Source of the DNA: Mesostigma viride
Taxonomy: Eukaryota; Streptophyta; Mesostigmatophyceae; Mesostigmatales; Mesostigmataceae
Length of the DNA: 26,000 bases
Reading direction: 5' to 3'
Assembly: GCA_009746045.1 (NCBI GenBank)
Contig: RPFO01000017.1
Span: 644,001 to 670,000, forward strand
The translations under genes and the position numbers were made by a program. Of the stretch, positions 10,197 to 26,000 are shown piece by piece. Below the pieces are notes generated by a model, which saw only the letters and a list, made by a program, of their open reading frames with translations, was not told where the DNA came from and did no database searches. Position 1 is the first letter of the stretch; each line of letters opens with the position of its first letter.

Positions 10197-11808
10197 TTTA
10201 AATTGGAACATATCTCCGTTGGGAGTACATGTAGCACATATCCCTGAGAAGGGGCGTATGGCTTTTTATACATTCTGGGCTACTCCTGCAAGGGTAGGTT
10301 GTAAACTACATCTGCTCTGGGTGCACAAAGTGCGCACCAGCACCACTATGTTTTCCAGCAGCTAAGGTGCGGACATATGCTGGTTGTCTCCTTGATATGG
10401 TGGAAGATCATCATGGCTAAATAATGGCTAGGGCATGGCGTCTCACCAGAGAGTAGCTCTCGGCATAGGCAAAGCTTTGCTAGATTCTTAATGCATCATC
10501 GATCCGTGGGGAGTCCCATATCGTAGGCGCACATGCGCATAGGCGTGGGCCACGTGCTAAGCTAAGCCTGACTAGCTCTACACTGCTGCTATATATCCAT
10601 TGAGAAGGATAAATTACGGGGGTGAGTCTACGTGCTACTGCTATATATTCCGTTCCCTATGCTGGGTTTGCTGGGGTGGCAGGGGGCGCCTGCCAGGGCT
10701 TGTGGTCGACGTGGATGACAGCCCCCCTCGATCCAGTATATACCGGCTTCCCCCCTGCGGTCTGCCGGAGCTGGCTCCAGGTAGGTCGGCCATAGCTCCT
10801 GTCGCCGTTGTTGCTGCGCCAGGGTCAAGTCGATCGTCGTCCAGCGTGTACGAGGTCCGCTTCTTGCGGCGTTCAAGGAACAACAACAGCTTATACGCCA
10901 TGTAATCAAAGGTGAGGAGCAGGGTCCGAGCCTGTCCAGCCTTACCCCGCGCGCGGGCCGGGAAGTCGGACAGCCGACATCCTGAGCTCACCAGAGCTCA
11001 CCGATATCCTGAGCTCCATGGGGGTTAGGATGTCGCGCCAAGACGCTACATATGGCAAGAGACTCGATCGGAGTCCTCACCTGCCGGCTGGTCGAAGTGC
11101 TTGACGATGAGGTTATGGCTGCGCTTGGTCTTTGGTGATGTCAGCCTCCTCGCGGAGGTCGAGCGTTTGTTCGGTGCCGCGATGGTAGAGGCGGTGGAGG
11201 TGGTGTGGTGCTTCAGCATGTCCGCCCAGGTCTGGGTGGCCGGAGGAGCATCGTCGGCAGCCCAGGTGGCCCAGCACGGGAGCTGGCCGGGCGGCAATGT
11301 CCTTCACCGCCTGCCGTGTTTTGCAGGCACTCAATGGCGATGGCATTGTCGTGGAGGCCGGCTTGTCGATGTCGAGGAGCTAGGCGGTGATGGCGGCAGT
11401 GGATGCGGTGGTGGCAGCACTTGGAGGTGGTGATCAATGGTGGCTGTTCGCTCGGCTCTCGCTATCCAGCTGGGCCATGCATGCATGGCCCTTCAGGGCG
11501 TCTACATTGGTAGCAACTGCCTCCAGCTCTTAATTCACGATATTGCCTTCAGGCCTCAGGCCAAAGCTCTGCCTTCCACCTGGCGGGTAGTACAGTGCAT
11601 GGCTGCATGTGGCCGATCGAGGAGATCGACCTTCAATCAGGCGCAGGAATGCGTGGTGGCAAGTTTGGCTGAAGCAAGTGTGGTGTGCATGCGACTTTTG
11701 CTTCAATGTTGTTGACCTTGGCCGTGACTGAGTGTTGAGTGGGCCGTCAGGCGCATTCAGGGCTGAGAGCTGCTCGATCAGCCATCGATCAAGTCGTTCC
11801 TGATGCAT
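10197..11808 (-). mobile_element. LINE-like ORF1-only retroelement, copy 1 (decayed)
   Basis: Read on the minus strand, about 11300 to 10650 encodes pieces of a non-LTR retrotransposon ORF1 protein in several frames. These are a coiled-coil-like N part, TLDLREEAD, SHNLIVKHF (start of the RRM-like fold), a LLTF strand, then LTLAQQQRRQELWPTYL, the C-terminal-domain signature of L1-type ORF1p. Several frameshifts show it is dead. Then comes a 3' region of about 450 bases, colinear with copy 2, ending at an ATTTAAATT tail near 10197. No reverse-transcriptase or endonuclease sequence lies between ORF1 and the tail. The 5' limit is uncertain: degenerate coiled-coil-like frames reach to about 11800. 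No target-site duplication was found. Confidence 0.65.
10640..11300 (-). pseudogene. L1-type ORF1p (RRM + C-terminal domain) pseudogene, copy 1
   Basis: Key pieces on the minus strand are TWADMLKHH (about 11225), TLDLREEAD and SHNLIVKHF (11090-11170), FPARARGKAG...LLLTF (10905-10970), then LDDD and LTLAQQQRRQELWPTYL (about 10790-10850). Copy 2 shows these belong in this order in one protein. Here they lie in different frames, so at least two frameshifts have occurred. ORF1 proteins of this type bind RNA and chaperone the retrotransposon RNP; this copy cannot make an intact one. Confidence 0.6.
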
Positions 11809-11942
11809 GATATTAATTTATATGGGTGAAAGGAGGTGTGAATTTTACTCAAATGGACGGATACATGCGATTGGTTGCAACCTGAATATGCACATGCATC
11901 ATGATATTCTATATATGCACAGTGTCTAACGTCAACAATATC

Positions 11943-11954
11943 GGTCGTCCTGAT
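11943..11954. repeat. Target-site duplication, left copy
   Basis: GGTCGTCCTGAT, identical to 12907-12918, directly abutting the tandem tail of LINE-like copy 2. Confidence 0.75.
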
Positions 11955-12906
11955 TGAATTGAATTGAATTGAATTGTAACATAACTCCGTTGGGAGTATA
12001 TGTAGCACATAGCCCTTGAGAGGGGGGATATGGCCTATCATACATCCTAAGCTACTTCCTGCAAGGGTGGGAATGTAAGCTACCCCTGCTCTAGGTGCAC
12101 CAAGGCACCTGCACCCTCATGATGTATCGCGCTATGCCCAGTTAAGGGGGAGCGTGGCATGTGGGGGAAGATCATCATGGCGATACAAGAGCTATGGCAT
12201 GGCTTCTCAGCAGAGAGTGACTCCCTGCATGGGCACAACATAATTACTAAATAAGGCTAGGCATCGTCTGGAGTGTGGCTCATCATAGGCACACATGTAC
12301 ATGATTACATAAAGCGCGTGGCTTAGCTGGAATAGGGCCTCTAGGAGGCGTACATGTACATGGCCACGGTCTATCTATTCTACACTACTACTGCTGTACG
12401 ATTCCCCTAAGCTGGGGCGTCTGGAGTCGCTGGGGCCGCGGGGGTCGCCTGCCAGGGCTTGTGGCCGACGTAGATGGCCGCCCCCTTCCAGTACACCGGC
12501 TGCCCCGCCTTGGTCTGCCGGAGCTGGAGGTAGGTCGGCCATAGCTCCCGTCGCCGTTGTTGCTGCGCCAGGGTCAAGTCGTCATCAAGGGTGAAGAGAG
12601 TCTTCTCGAGCCGCTTGCGGCGTCTGAGAAAGAAATCTTGTCCGCCGGGGTCTTAAAGGTGAGAAGGAGCGGGGGCGGCCCTGCCTTACCCCGCGCGCGG
12701 GGAAGGCGGTGGGCGGCCAGCTCGATCTCACCAGTAAGGCCCATGCGATCAAGGATTTCTCTCTCAAAAGCACGCGCAAGCTTCTCGGAATTCTCACCTT
12801 CCTCCATCTTGAGATTCTTGACAATGACGTTGAGGCTGCGCTGGGCGAGCTCGGCCTCCTCGCGGAGGTCAAGCGTCTGCCGTTGAAGCTGGGCTGCGAC
12901 GGCGGA
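11955..12906 (-). mobile_element. LINE-like ORF1-only retroelement, copy 2, with target-site duplication
   Basis: A 952-bp minus-strand insertion. Its 3' end is a short GAATT tandem tail (11955-11976), followed inward by a 3' region of about 440 bases and then ORF1 sequence. The element is exactly bracketed by the 12-bp direct repeat GGTCGTCCTGAT at 11943-11954 and 12907-12918. A 5'-truncated copy with simple-repeat tail and target-site duplication is the hallmark of target-primed reverse transcription. No ORF2 is present between ORF1 and the tail. Confidence 0.75.
12410..12906 (-). pseudogene. L1-type ORF1p pseudogene, copy 2 (5' truncated, one visible frameshift)
   Basis: Minus-strand translation runs AQLQRQTLDLREEAELAQ (coiled coil), SLNVIVKNLKMEEGENSEK and LARAFEREILDRMGL, then ELAAHRLPRARG and PPPLLLTFKTPADKISF. 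This is the RRM-like fold of L1-type ORF1p: a first beta strand 'NVIVKNL', an acidic loop, and the 'R.P.PLLLTF' strand. A frameshift near 12630 moves the rest, LRRRKRLEKTLFTLDDDL then TLAQQQRRRELWPTYLQLRQ and PVYWKGAAIYVG, the C-terminal domain, to another frame. The protein ends at a TAG near 12410. Its 5' end is cut by the insertion boundary. Confidence 0.7.
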
Positions 12907-12918
12907 GGTCGTCCTGAT
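12907..12918. repeat. Target-site duplication, right copy
   Basis: GGTCGTCCTGAT, identical to 11943-11954, directly abutting the truncated 5' end of LINE-like copy 2. Confidence 0.75.
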
Positions 12919-13557
12919 GGTAACTTGATATTCGTATTGTATATGTCGAATGGTTGGAGATATTAATTAATTGATTAATAACTAATAGACACGTGACTGC
13001 GTCTCGTGAGCATAAGTCCTCAGTGGGAGGGGAACATGGGTGGGTTAATGGATGACGTAAGCTAGCTATATCTAGGTCCTAGTTACAGGGTTGTGGGCAC
13101 CACGGCCCGAATCGCTATGAATGCCATACATGGTCACACGCGGAGCCCCCACAGACTTGGGGGTGGTCTCCGTCATATCTCTACTTGCCATCTATCCTTG
13201 CGTACCATCTGCCTCCATATTGCACTACAAACCAGGAGGCTGCCCAGGTGTGAGCCCGTCACGTCTAAGGTATGTAGACATGTACATGTCCATGCTGAGT
13301 CTATCACGAAAAGTCCATGGGTGGCGGCCCTGCCGCGCAGGGCCTGGGGCACAGGTTGGAGATATGTGCTGCAAAAAGCTGCACATGCATGACAATATGC
13401 AGGTCAAATGGTTTATATATGGTACAGTATTACGAGTAAGGCTTAGGGAACCGTGACTCCCCGATGGGAGCACGAGTTTAATCAATTAATTAATTAATTA
13501 GTAGGGAATGTAAATTTGCATGTATAGTCTAAGCCTTCAGGAGCTCAGAACTAGCTT
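12919..13557. other. Intergenic region, no gene seen
   Basis: About 640 bases between the LINE-like copy and the 3' end of the glycosyltransferase gene. It contains ATTAATTAATTGATTAATAA near 12960 and an ATTAATTA tandem at about 13481-13500. No conserved open frame is visible. The 3' UTR of the minus-strand gene must lie in its right-hand part. Confidence 0.5.
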
Positions 13558-21803
<8,246 letters not shown>

Positions 21804-22441
21804 GGCAACCGGCTGCTGTCCGAGGTTCGGGTTTTGCGCAAGAGCTCAGGAGAGTGCCGTCTTCCTTGTTATGCCGTCCCATGCAATGACCTTTCGCGGC
21901 CAACTTCCTTGCGTGTAGCTGACGCAATGTCCCACAACCCCCTAAAACTATACCCACGGTGTAATCTGTCATGGTCGCCATGCTGCTAAGACCAATGCGT
22001 GGAAGGAACCAGCTGTCTTCTCTACGTAGCGAGCAGACTCCGTCTTGTCGCATTCTTGGGTTGTCAAGAAAGGAACGAGGGTTTGCTGCATGGTTGGTGG
22101 AGCAGGCCATTGCCACGTCCGTGGGAGGTCACGTGAGATTCGGGTGCAAGCTGGCTGCAGGGAACATCATCGAACAACATCAACGGAACGGCCGACCACG
22201 TAACGCGTTCGATCACGCGAACGTCAAGTCATGGCTTCCAAATTCCACCAGGGTGTGTGAATTCATGTTGTGCTGTTGTTGGATCCCACGCCGCCCCCCG
22301 GTCATATAACACTAATACCAGTACCTAGCCAGACAGAGAATCCTACAGTACAGTTGTTGTTGTTGTTGTTGTGTCCCACGCCGCACATGGGCAGCAGAGA
22401 ATCTGAAGAACAGTGCAGAGGTTGTCCTATGACTGACTCCT
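21804..22441. other. Upstream region of the GT61-like gene, no gene seen
   Basis: About 640 bases. It should hold the promoter of the minus-strand gene, but no clear TATA motif at a suitable distance was identified. Two GTTGTT-rich stretches followed by TCCCACGCCGC occur at about 22268-22295 and 22352-22386, with a related copy to the right of the MITE at about 23041-23070. Confidence 0.5.
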
Positions 22442-22915
22442 AAGGCCCGCTCTACACGGAAAGTTGGGGCGGGTAAAAGTGAAAGTTCGTGCGGGCCGAG
22501 ATGAAGATTCGAGGGTCGGCGGAGGAATCGGGAAATCGTCCGTCGAAAACTGTAAGCAGAGATTCTTGATACCTGGAATCGTGTTTTCGACGCACACCAA
22601 ACTTCCCTTTTCGGCCCGCTTTTTAGGGGTTCAAGTTTCTTGGTGAGGTCTCGCCAAGAAACTTGGTTTCCCCCCCCAAACCCGAAAAGGAAAGTTAACG
22701 TGCGTTGGACACGTCGGACATCTGACATCCTGGACACGGGGGCAACTACACGAAAACTCACGAAAATCGGTTATCGAGACAAAGGGAAAAGTCCAAACCG
22801 AGCGTTATCCGTACCTCGCTGCCAGATTCTACAGGATTCCATGCGCTGACCCGCGCCGACCAAGCTTTGCTCTTTGGGTTTGGGGTCTCCCAACTTTCCG
22901 TGTAGAGCGGGCCTT
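22442..22915. mobile_element. 474-bp MITE-like DNA element with perfect terminal inverted repeats
   Basis: The ends are perfect 27-bp inverted repeats beginning AAGGCCCGCTCTACACGG. They are flanked by the direct repeat ACTCCT at 22436-22441 and 22916-22921 (7 bp, ACTCCTA, if the boundary is moved one base). There is no transposase-like open frame, so it is non-autonomous. The superfamily is not certain: TAA/TTA at the ends would suit PIF/Harbinger, but the direct repeat found is longer. Identical TIRs suggest a fairly recent insertion. Confidence 0.85.
22633..22664. repeat. Internal hairpin of the MITE-like element
   Basis: AAGTTTCTTGG and its exact reverse complement CCAAGAAACTT are separated by 10 bases, giving an 11-bp perfect stem near the centre of the element. 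Confidence 0.85.
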
Positions 22916-22921
22916 ACTCCT

Positions 22922-23450
22922 ACTGTACAGTATCGTAATTCGTACGCCGGTTGGTGCCATGGCCTTACTGTACTGTACTGTAGTAGTTGTTGTCGTTGGC
23001 ACCCACCCATGGCCGTACTCCAGAGTCCAGGGGACTTATATGGTTGTTGTTTTGTGTCCCACGCCGCACATTGGGACTAATCGTATGATACCGGCACGTG
23101 GTGTCAGGCGTACTACAGTACTGTACAGTTGTATGTACGGCGTACCTCGCAGTTATGTTGCCATGGTGTTTACGTCAGAGATTTACGCAGCTATATAAGC
23201 TACCTAAATAAGCTTACTCCCCGAGCTATCTATCAACTTTCAACCTTCAACCAACTTGATTCCATGCTTGTTGGCTGAATCTTATAAAATGCCTGGGTTT
23301 AGGGAAAAAAATTATGAGAAGCAGTGTACTCGCGGCCGGTATGCAGAAGGATCTGTCTTGCGTTCCATTTCAGGCGTAGTTGAATTGGTAGGTAAATTTA
23401 TGCATAGTAGGTAAAAGCCTCTAGTCATTTGGAGACAGGTGAACGAAAAG
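22922..23450. other. Upstream region of the coiled-coil gene
   Basis: No gene seen. It contains repeated GTACTGTAC-type short palindromes (about 22923-22985 and 23115-23130), a GTTGTTGT...GTCCCACGCCGCAC copy near 23041-23070, and the TATA-like motif listed separately. Confidence 0.5.
23283..23290 (+). promoter_or_regulatory. Candidate TATA box
   Basis: TATAAAAT about 160 bases upstream of the predicted start codon at 23451. The spacing would allow a 5' UTR of roughly 130 bases. No initiator or other element confirms it. Confidence 0.3.
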
Positions 23451-23611
23451 ATGAGCGAAGAAGATAACCAAAAGGATCTGGAAATTTTGAAATTGCAGTC
23501 CTGGGTGCGGGAACTGGTCGCCCAACGAGATGCGCTGCAGTCAGATGTCGAAGCGCTGTGTCTGCAGAGCTTTAGCCAATCCGAAGCGGGCATGAAGTGG
23601 TCGGCTGAAAG
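23451..23611 (+). CDS. Coiled-coil gene exon 1
   Basis: 54 residues, acidic start, then a helical segment with heptad-like Leu/Val spacing (LEILKLQSWVRELVAQRDAL). The donor AAAG|GTATGG leaves phase 2, exactly what the exon at 25149 needs. Confidence 0.6.
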
Positions 23612-25520
23612 GTATGGCGCGAACCCGTTCAATTCAACAAGCCACCATGAATGAGTTATCATGAATCGTCTTTTCCACTGCTCTAGCTACTTGGGTGGAC
23701 GTTAAATTGGCTCCTGTGTGCAGGACGGCGTGCACAAATTCACGGCTGTAAATATCCAGTGCGCGGAATCTGCGCCGATGCCGGGCGATTTCCTTTGCAG
23801 GCATGCAATCGTACCTGGTAGTGCGCTTCCGCAACTGGCATGCCTTGTTTGCCTTCCTGCACTACTATTAGGTGCAGTACGTTGTGATATTGCCTTATTC
23901 ACAATTGGGCGTCACCGGCCTCCTTGATACCTAACACAGCAGCCAGTATGCAGTAACCCAGATAGCTGACTGGTAGCTGACACTGTGAACGCACGCACTT
24001 TTTCTTGACTGCTTGAATGTCTACGTATCATACCATGGTCCTACAACCCTTGTTCTACAACAATCGTTCCATGACCCATGCTACTTTTTCAATAATTATT
24101 TGCAAAATCCTGTGCATGTTCAGGTGAGAACCCTCCCATCATTCCTGTTCATAAGGACACGATTGCGGTCACATCTCCACATTGATATGGCTCTATGTAT
24201 AACCAAAGTTAAGCGAACCGAAGGATCTGCTGTTTGCCCAAGGGATGCTGTGTTCAAGCTCCAGCAAACTCGTGTTTGAAACGATTAGTACCGATTGGTT
24301 GGTTGGGTTCGCATGAAGCGTGATGGTGTCATTTAAATGCCGGAACCGTGCATGGTTGACGATCGATTCGTGTGAATCTTTCTATCCGGAGACGATTGGT
24401 TCACGTGATGATGTCGATGTTATCGACATCCGAGTCATGCGGTAAGCATGGCAAGCATCCGTGTCCTTCCACCCACATGTGCAGGAGTGCAAACTGAATT
24501 TGCCTCCGCAGTTGACTATAAAATAATTCATTATAAGACTTGTGTGTGGCATGAGAGACCGCCCGCTGCCCACACACATGAGGGGGCCTGCGACTGCTGG
24601 CTCATCCACAAACCCTGGTACGGCTGCCCCCATGACCGTTGAGTGAATTATATCAATGACCTCCACATACCTTACATCCTCTTACAAGGAACTCTATGCA
24701 TGACCTCCACATACCTTACATCCTCTTACAAGGAACTCTATGCATGACCTCCACATACCTTACATCCTCTTACAAGGAACTCTATGCATGACCTCCACAT
24801 ACCTTACATCCTCTTACAAGGAACTCTATGCATGACCTCCACATACCTTACATCCTCTTACAAGGAACTCTATGCATGACCTCCACATACCTTACATCCT
24901 CTTACAAGGAATGCGATTCCCGTGGGTGCTTGGCGCTGTGGCACTGCTTCTCGCGCTCGTTCAGGTTCTGTGTCGCGGCGCTCTTGTGTGGCCCTGGTGT
25001 GCATGGCTGCGGCTCATATGTGGTTGCATGCGTGCCCGACTCCGGCCCTCAACCCGATCTCTGCCCATCCTGATGTATGTTTGTGCCCCTCTTCCACCCC
25101 TCTTCCACCCCTCTTCCTCCCCTCTTCCCGCCTCTTCCCCCCACCCAGGATGGACGGCATCCTGCGCGGCTACAAGGAGCGCGTGGGCGTGCTCATGGCG
25201 GAAAGGGAGCGCTTCCACCAGGAGGCAACGCAGCTGCGCGCCAACCAGGTACGCGCGCCGGCATAAGATACCTGCTGGTGTGCGCGCCGGCATGCCTACT
25301 GGTGTCACTAGTGTGGGCGCCGGCATACCTGGCACTCTGGAGTCACTAGTGTGGGTGCCGGCATGCGCCTGGATGCTGCCCTGCTCTTGACAACCGAGCT
25401 TTGTGAAAAATCTTTCCACCACCCATGTCTCACTATACCTGTTCTCTCCTCTGTCACACCCTTCCGTTTTGCGTGCTGCAGGGCCAGGCGGGGGCCCAGT
25501 TGGAGGAAGCACACCACAAG
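23451..25520 (+). CDS. 5' part of a coiled-coil protein gene (three exons visible, continues beyond the window)
   Basis: Exons 23451-23611, 25149-25248 and 25482-25520 join in frame (phase 2, then 0) to give 100 residues. The start is the ATG in AAAAGATGAGCG. The product begins MSEEDNQKDLEILKLQSWVR, continues ELVAQRDALQSDVEAL..., then MDGILRGYKERVGVLMAERE and FHQEATQLRANQ, and reaches GQAGAQLEEAHHK. Charged heptad-like helices dominate, so a soluble coiled-coil protein is likely. No family is recognised. The third exon has only 13 codons. Further exons must lie to the right. Repeats fill both introns. Confidence is moderate because small exons inside the 1.5-kb first intron could have been missed. 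Confidence 0.55.
23612..25148 (+). other. Intron 1 of the coiled-coil gene
   Basis: 1537 bases. It includes the 44-bp tandem array at 24658-24911 and a C/T-rich tract of CCCCTCTTCCA repeats (about 25084-25140) that serves as polypyrimidine tract before ACCCAG. A possible alternative first exon at 24911-24996 is discussed under findings. Confidence 0.5.
24658..24911. repeat. 44-bp minisatellite, nearly six copies
   Basis: Units beginning GACCTCCACATACCTTACAT and ending CTCTATGCAT are essentially identical to each other; the sixth stops after CAAGGAA. The identity of the copies suggests recent expansion. Confidence 0.97.
25149..25248 (+). CDS. Coiled-coil gene exon 2
   Basis: Between CACCCAG and CAG|GTACGC. 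It encodes MDGILRGYKERVGVLMAERE followed by RFHQEATQLRANQ, an amphipathic helix with GC-rich coding bias. The Met codon here could be mistaken for a start, but the preceding consensus acceptor and phase argue for an internal exon. Confidence 0.7.
25255..25365. repeat. Degenerate tandem units after exon 2
   Basis: Three to four imperfect copies of GCGCCGGCAT with GGTGTCACTAGTGTGGG between them follow the exon 2 donor. The first GCGCCGGCAT begins five bases after the splice site. Confidence 0.7.
25482..25520 (+). CDS. Coiled-coil gene exon 3 (39-base microexon)
   Basis: Lies between GCTGCAG and AAG|GTAGGT and encodes GQAGAQLEEAHHK in phase 0 on both sides. Its donor is repeated twice immediately downstream. 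Confidence 0.6.
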
Positions 25521-25594
25521 GTAGGTACTCTCGGCGGTCCTGCTCACCTCAAGGTAGGAACTCTTGGCTGTCCCGCTCACCACAACGTAGGTAC
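25508..25594 (+). repeat. Tandem units duplicating the exon 3 splice donor
   Basis: CACCACAAG|GTAGGTACTCT is followed about 32 bases later by CACCTCAAG|GTAGGAACTCT and again by CACCACAACGTAGGTAC. The first two copies hold good GTAGGN donors; in the third the preceding AAG has become AAC. Confidence 0.75.
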
Positions 25595-26000
25595 ACGCAG
25601 CTGAACCCCTGACTGGGCTTACGGATGACACTGCACAGGCGCCTCTGCCTGTTACTGAGAGGCTTCCCATCATCGAAGAGTTTTGCTGTTTGGAGGAATT
25701 CGCTCATTGTGTCTAGCGTTGCCCTGCTGTGTTGTATCGCGGTTTGTGGATGGTTGTGTGCCCAGATGTCTTGTCACTTTTCCACTGAGGTGGCAACTTG
25801 ACTGAGTTGCATAGGAAGCCTGTAGATGGGAGTATGATGTGCGGTTATCCTAGGTTGTTGATGGTATTCTGTAGCCTTCCCTTGCTGAACTTTGAAGCTC
25901 GTATTGAACATTTGATCTCGATATCACCTCGTAAAATGACTGTCCCTAAGTTGGAAACTATGGCTGCTGGTAGTAGGAGGTGTAGGCACTAGTGCCAGAC
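25521..26000 (+). other. Downstream intronic sequence of the coiled-coil gene to the window edge
   Basis: After the donor repeats, no further exon could be recognised with confidence. The region is AT-richer than the exons, as expected for intron. Confidence 0.4.

Noticed and set aside
10600-10905. Plus-strand open frames across the LINE-like copies
   Set aside because: The minus strand carries recognisable ORF1p motifs shared by both copies; the plus frames are complements.

Overview
This window is nuclear DNA of a eukaryote, most likely a GC-rich microalga (green lineage favoured, not proven). Its genes are split by GT-AG introns, the exons are GC-rich with strong third-position bias, and the introns and spacers are packed with micro- and minisatellites. 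Retroelement remnants and a TIR element are also present. A short plant-type (CCCTAAA-like) interstitial telomere motif lies in one intron. Nothing resembles operons, Shine-Dalgarno sites or CRISPR. Species cannot be fixed from the sequence alone.

Layout: (1) 1-629, three abutting microsatellites (GGGA, GA, GTGTGC). (2) 630-2715, no convincing gene; a possible transposase-like remnant on the minus strand and a cluster of GTTCAC motifs. (3) 2716-9826 plus strand, a four-exon gene whose junctions are all phase-compatible (1504 aa). It encodes an acyl-adenylating domain (oxalyl-CoA-synthetase/AAE3-like), a phosphopantetheine carrier domain and a C-terminal polytopic membrane domain resembling acyltransferase-3. 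(4) About 10197-12906, two diverged minus-strand copies of a LINE-type element that keeps a decayed ORF1 and a 3' region but has no reverse-transcriptase ORF. The second copy has an exact 12-bp target-site duplication. (5) 13558-21803 minus strand, an eight-exon gene (776 aa) for a type II membrane glycosyltransferase resembling GT61 (DUF563); at least five of its seven introns carry tandem arrays. (6) 22442-22915, a 474-bp MITE-like element with perfect 27-bp terminal inverted repeats. (7) From 23451, plus strand, the 5' part of a coiled-coil gene with three joined exons, continuing past the window.

The genes do not form an obvious pathway. The first gene combines activation, tethering and membrane transfer of an acyl group in one chain, the same logic as the bacterial DltA/DltC/DltB D-alanylation set but with unrelated membrane chemistry. 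The second is a probable Golgi glycosyltransferase. Both could act on surface or secreted glycans, but that link is inference. The most unusual structural themes are the acyl-activating/carrier/membrane-acyltransferase fusion, the ORF1-only retroposon family, and tandem arrays that duplicate 5' splice sites in two separate genes.
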